DNA of 64,000 bases from Roseovarius halotolerans. GTDB lineage: Bacteria; Pseudomonadota; Alphaproteobacteria; Rhodobacterales; Rhodobacteraceae. The notes under the pieces are model-generated. The model searched no databases, had not been told where the DNA came from, and was given only the letters and a program-made list of their open reading frames with translations. The translations under genes were made by a program, and so were the position numbers. This document shows, one piece after another, positions 63,908 to 64,000 of the stretch; within the stretch, counting starts at the first letter, position 1; every line of letters begins with the position of its first letter. The stretch is taken from contig NZ_FWFU01000001.1 in assembly GCF_900172255.1 (NCBI RefSeq), forward strand, positions 248,001-312,000. The letters run 5' to 3'.

Positions 63908-64000
63908 TGAGACGCATGATGCACGCCAGACCGACGCCGGATCGCGACGCCGCCAGACGCTTGCGCGAGAAGCTGATGCGCCTGTCGGCGAACGCTGCGG
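63907..64000 (+). CDS. Gene cut by window end, same operon
   Basis: Only the first 31 codons are present. The N-terminus MRRMMHARPTPDRDAARRLR is basic, with a helical Arg-rich start. ATG at 63907 shares its A with the previous stop codon, so it continues the overlapping operon. No prediction of function is possible. Confidence 0.6.
   Translation, partial: MRRMMHARPTPDRDAARRLREKLMRLSANAA

Overview
The window reads as chromosomal DNA of a GC-rich alphaproteobacterium, most likely a marine Rhodobacterales (Roseobacter-group) species. This rests on family-level recognition of the proteins (dnaG-rpoD pair, hom-glpX-recJ cluster, stand-alone Hint-domain protein, a DmdA-like demethylase, TTT and BCCT transporters) and on an intergenic hairpin element after ribD that I associate with this order. 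No phage, IS element or CRISPR array is visible; coding density is high and most operons use 4-bp ATGA stop/start overlaps.

Layout. 0-7.6 kb: 3' part of a lipid A phosphoethanolamine transferase coupled to diacylglycerol kinase, a DmdA-like protein, tRNA-Glu, then hom-glpX-recJ and a small lipoprotein. 7.6-14.4 kb: TetR regulator, Hint-domain protein, pirin, small membrane protein, and a three-gene TadE/TadE/TadG pilus-surface operon. 14.7-24.5 kb: housekeeping block with glutamate dehydrogenase, dnaG, rpoD (with a textbook terminator), YjbQ, an SDR, nrdR and ribD. 24.6-29.2 kb: capsule genes kpsS, a Wza/KpsD-type lipoprotein and kpsC. 29.3-34.3 kb: ribE, two tandem PAP2-family membrane enzymes, a Tat-exported metallo-beta-lactamase-fold protein and a DUF2189-type membrane protein.

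34.4-42 kb holds a LysR-led, one-direction gene set: aldehyde dehydrogenase, an M19 dipeptidase homologue lacking the first zinc motif, a BCCT transporter, an unrecognised 564-residue protein and a DUF3726-like partner. This suggests uptake and breakdown of a betaine-like compound, though the substrate is unknown. After idi (42.1 kb) comes a second catabolic region (42.7-55.2 kb): a tctCBA transporter with a ThDP enzyme, a divergent LysR-TauE/TSUP-enolase-superfamily operon, and a six-gene operon joining a succinate dehydrogenase/fumarate reductase-like complex to a two-subunit class I fumarase/tartrate dehydratase. The flavoprotein has Cys where covalent-FAD members have His, so a role outside the standard TCA cycle is likely.

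55.5-64.0 kb is the most unusual part: a tightly overlapping operon encoding a Ser/Thr kinase, an FHA protein, a PP2C phosphatase, a P-loop GTPase, a 49-residue micro-ORF locked between two ATGA overlaps, a large dynamin-like GTPase, a third GTPase, a small unknown protein and a gene cut by the window end. It looks like a phosphorylation-controlled GTPase system that I cannot match to a described one.
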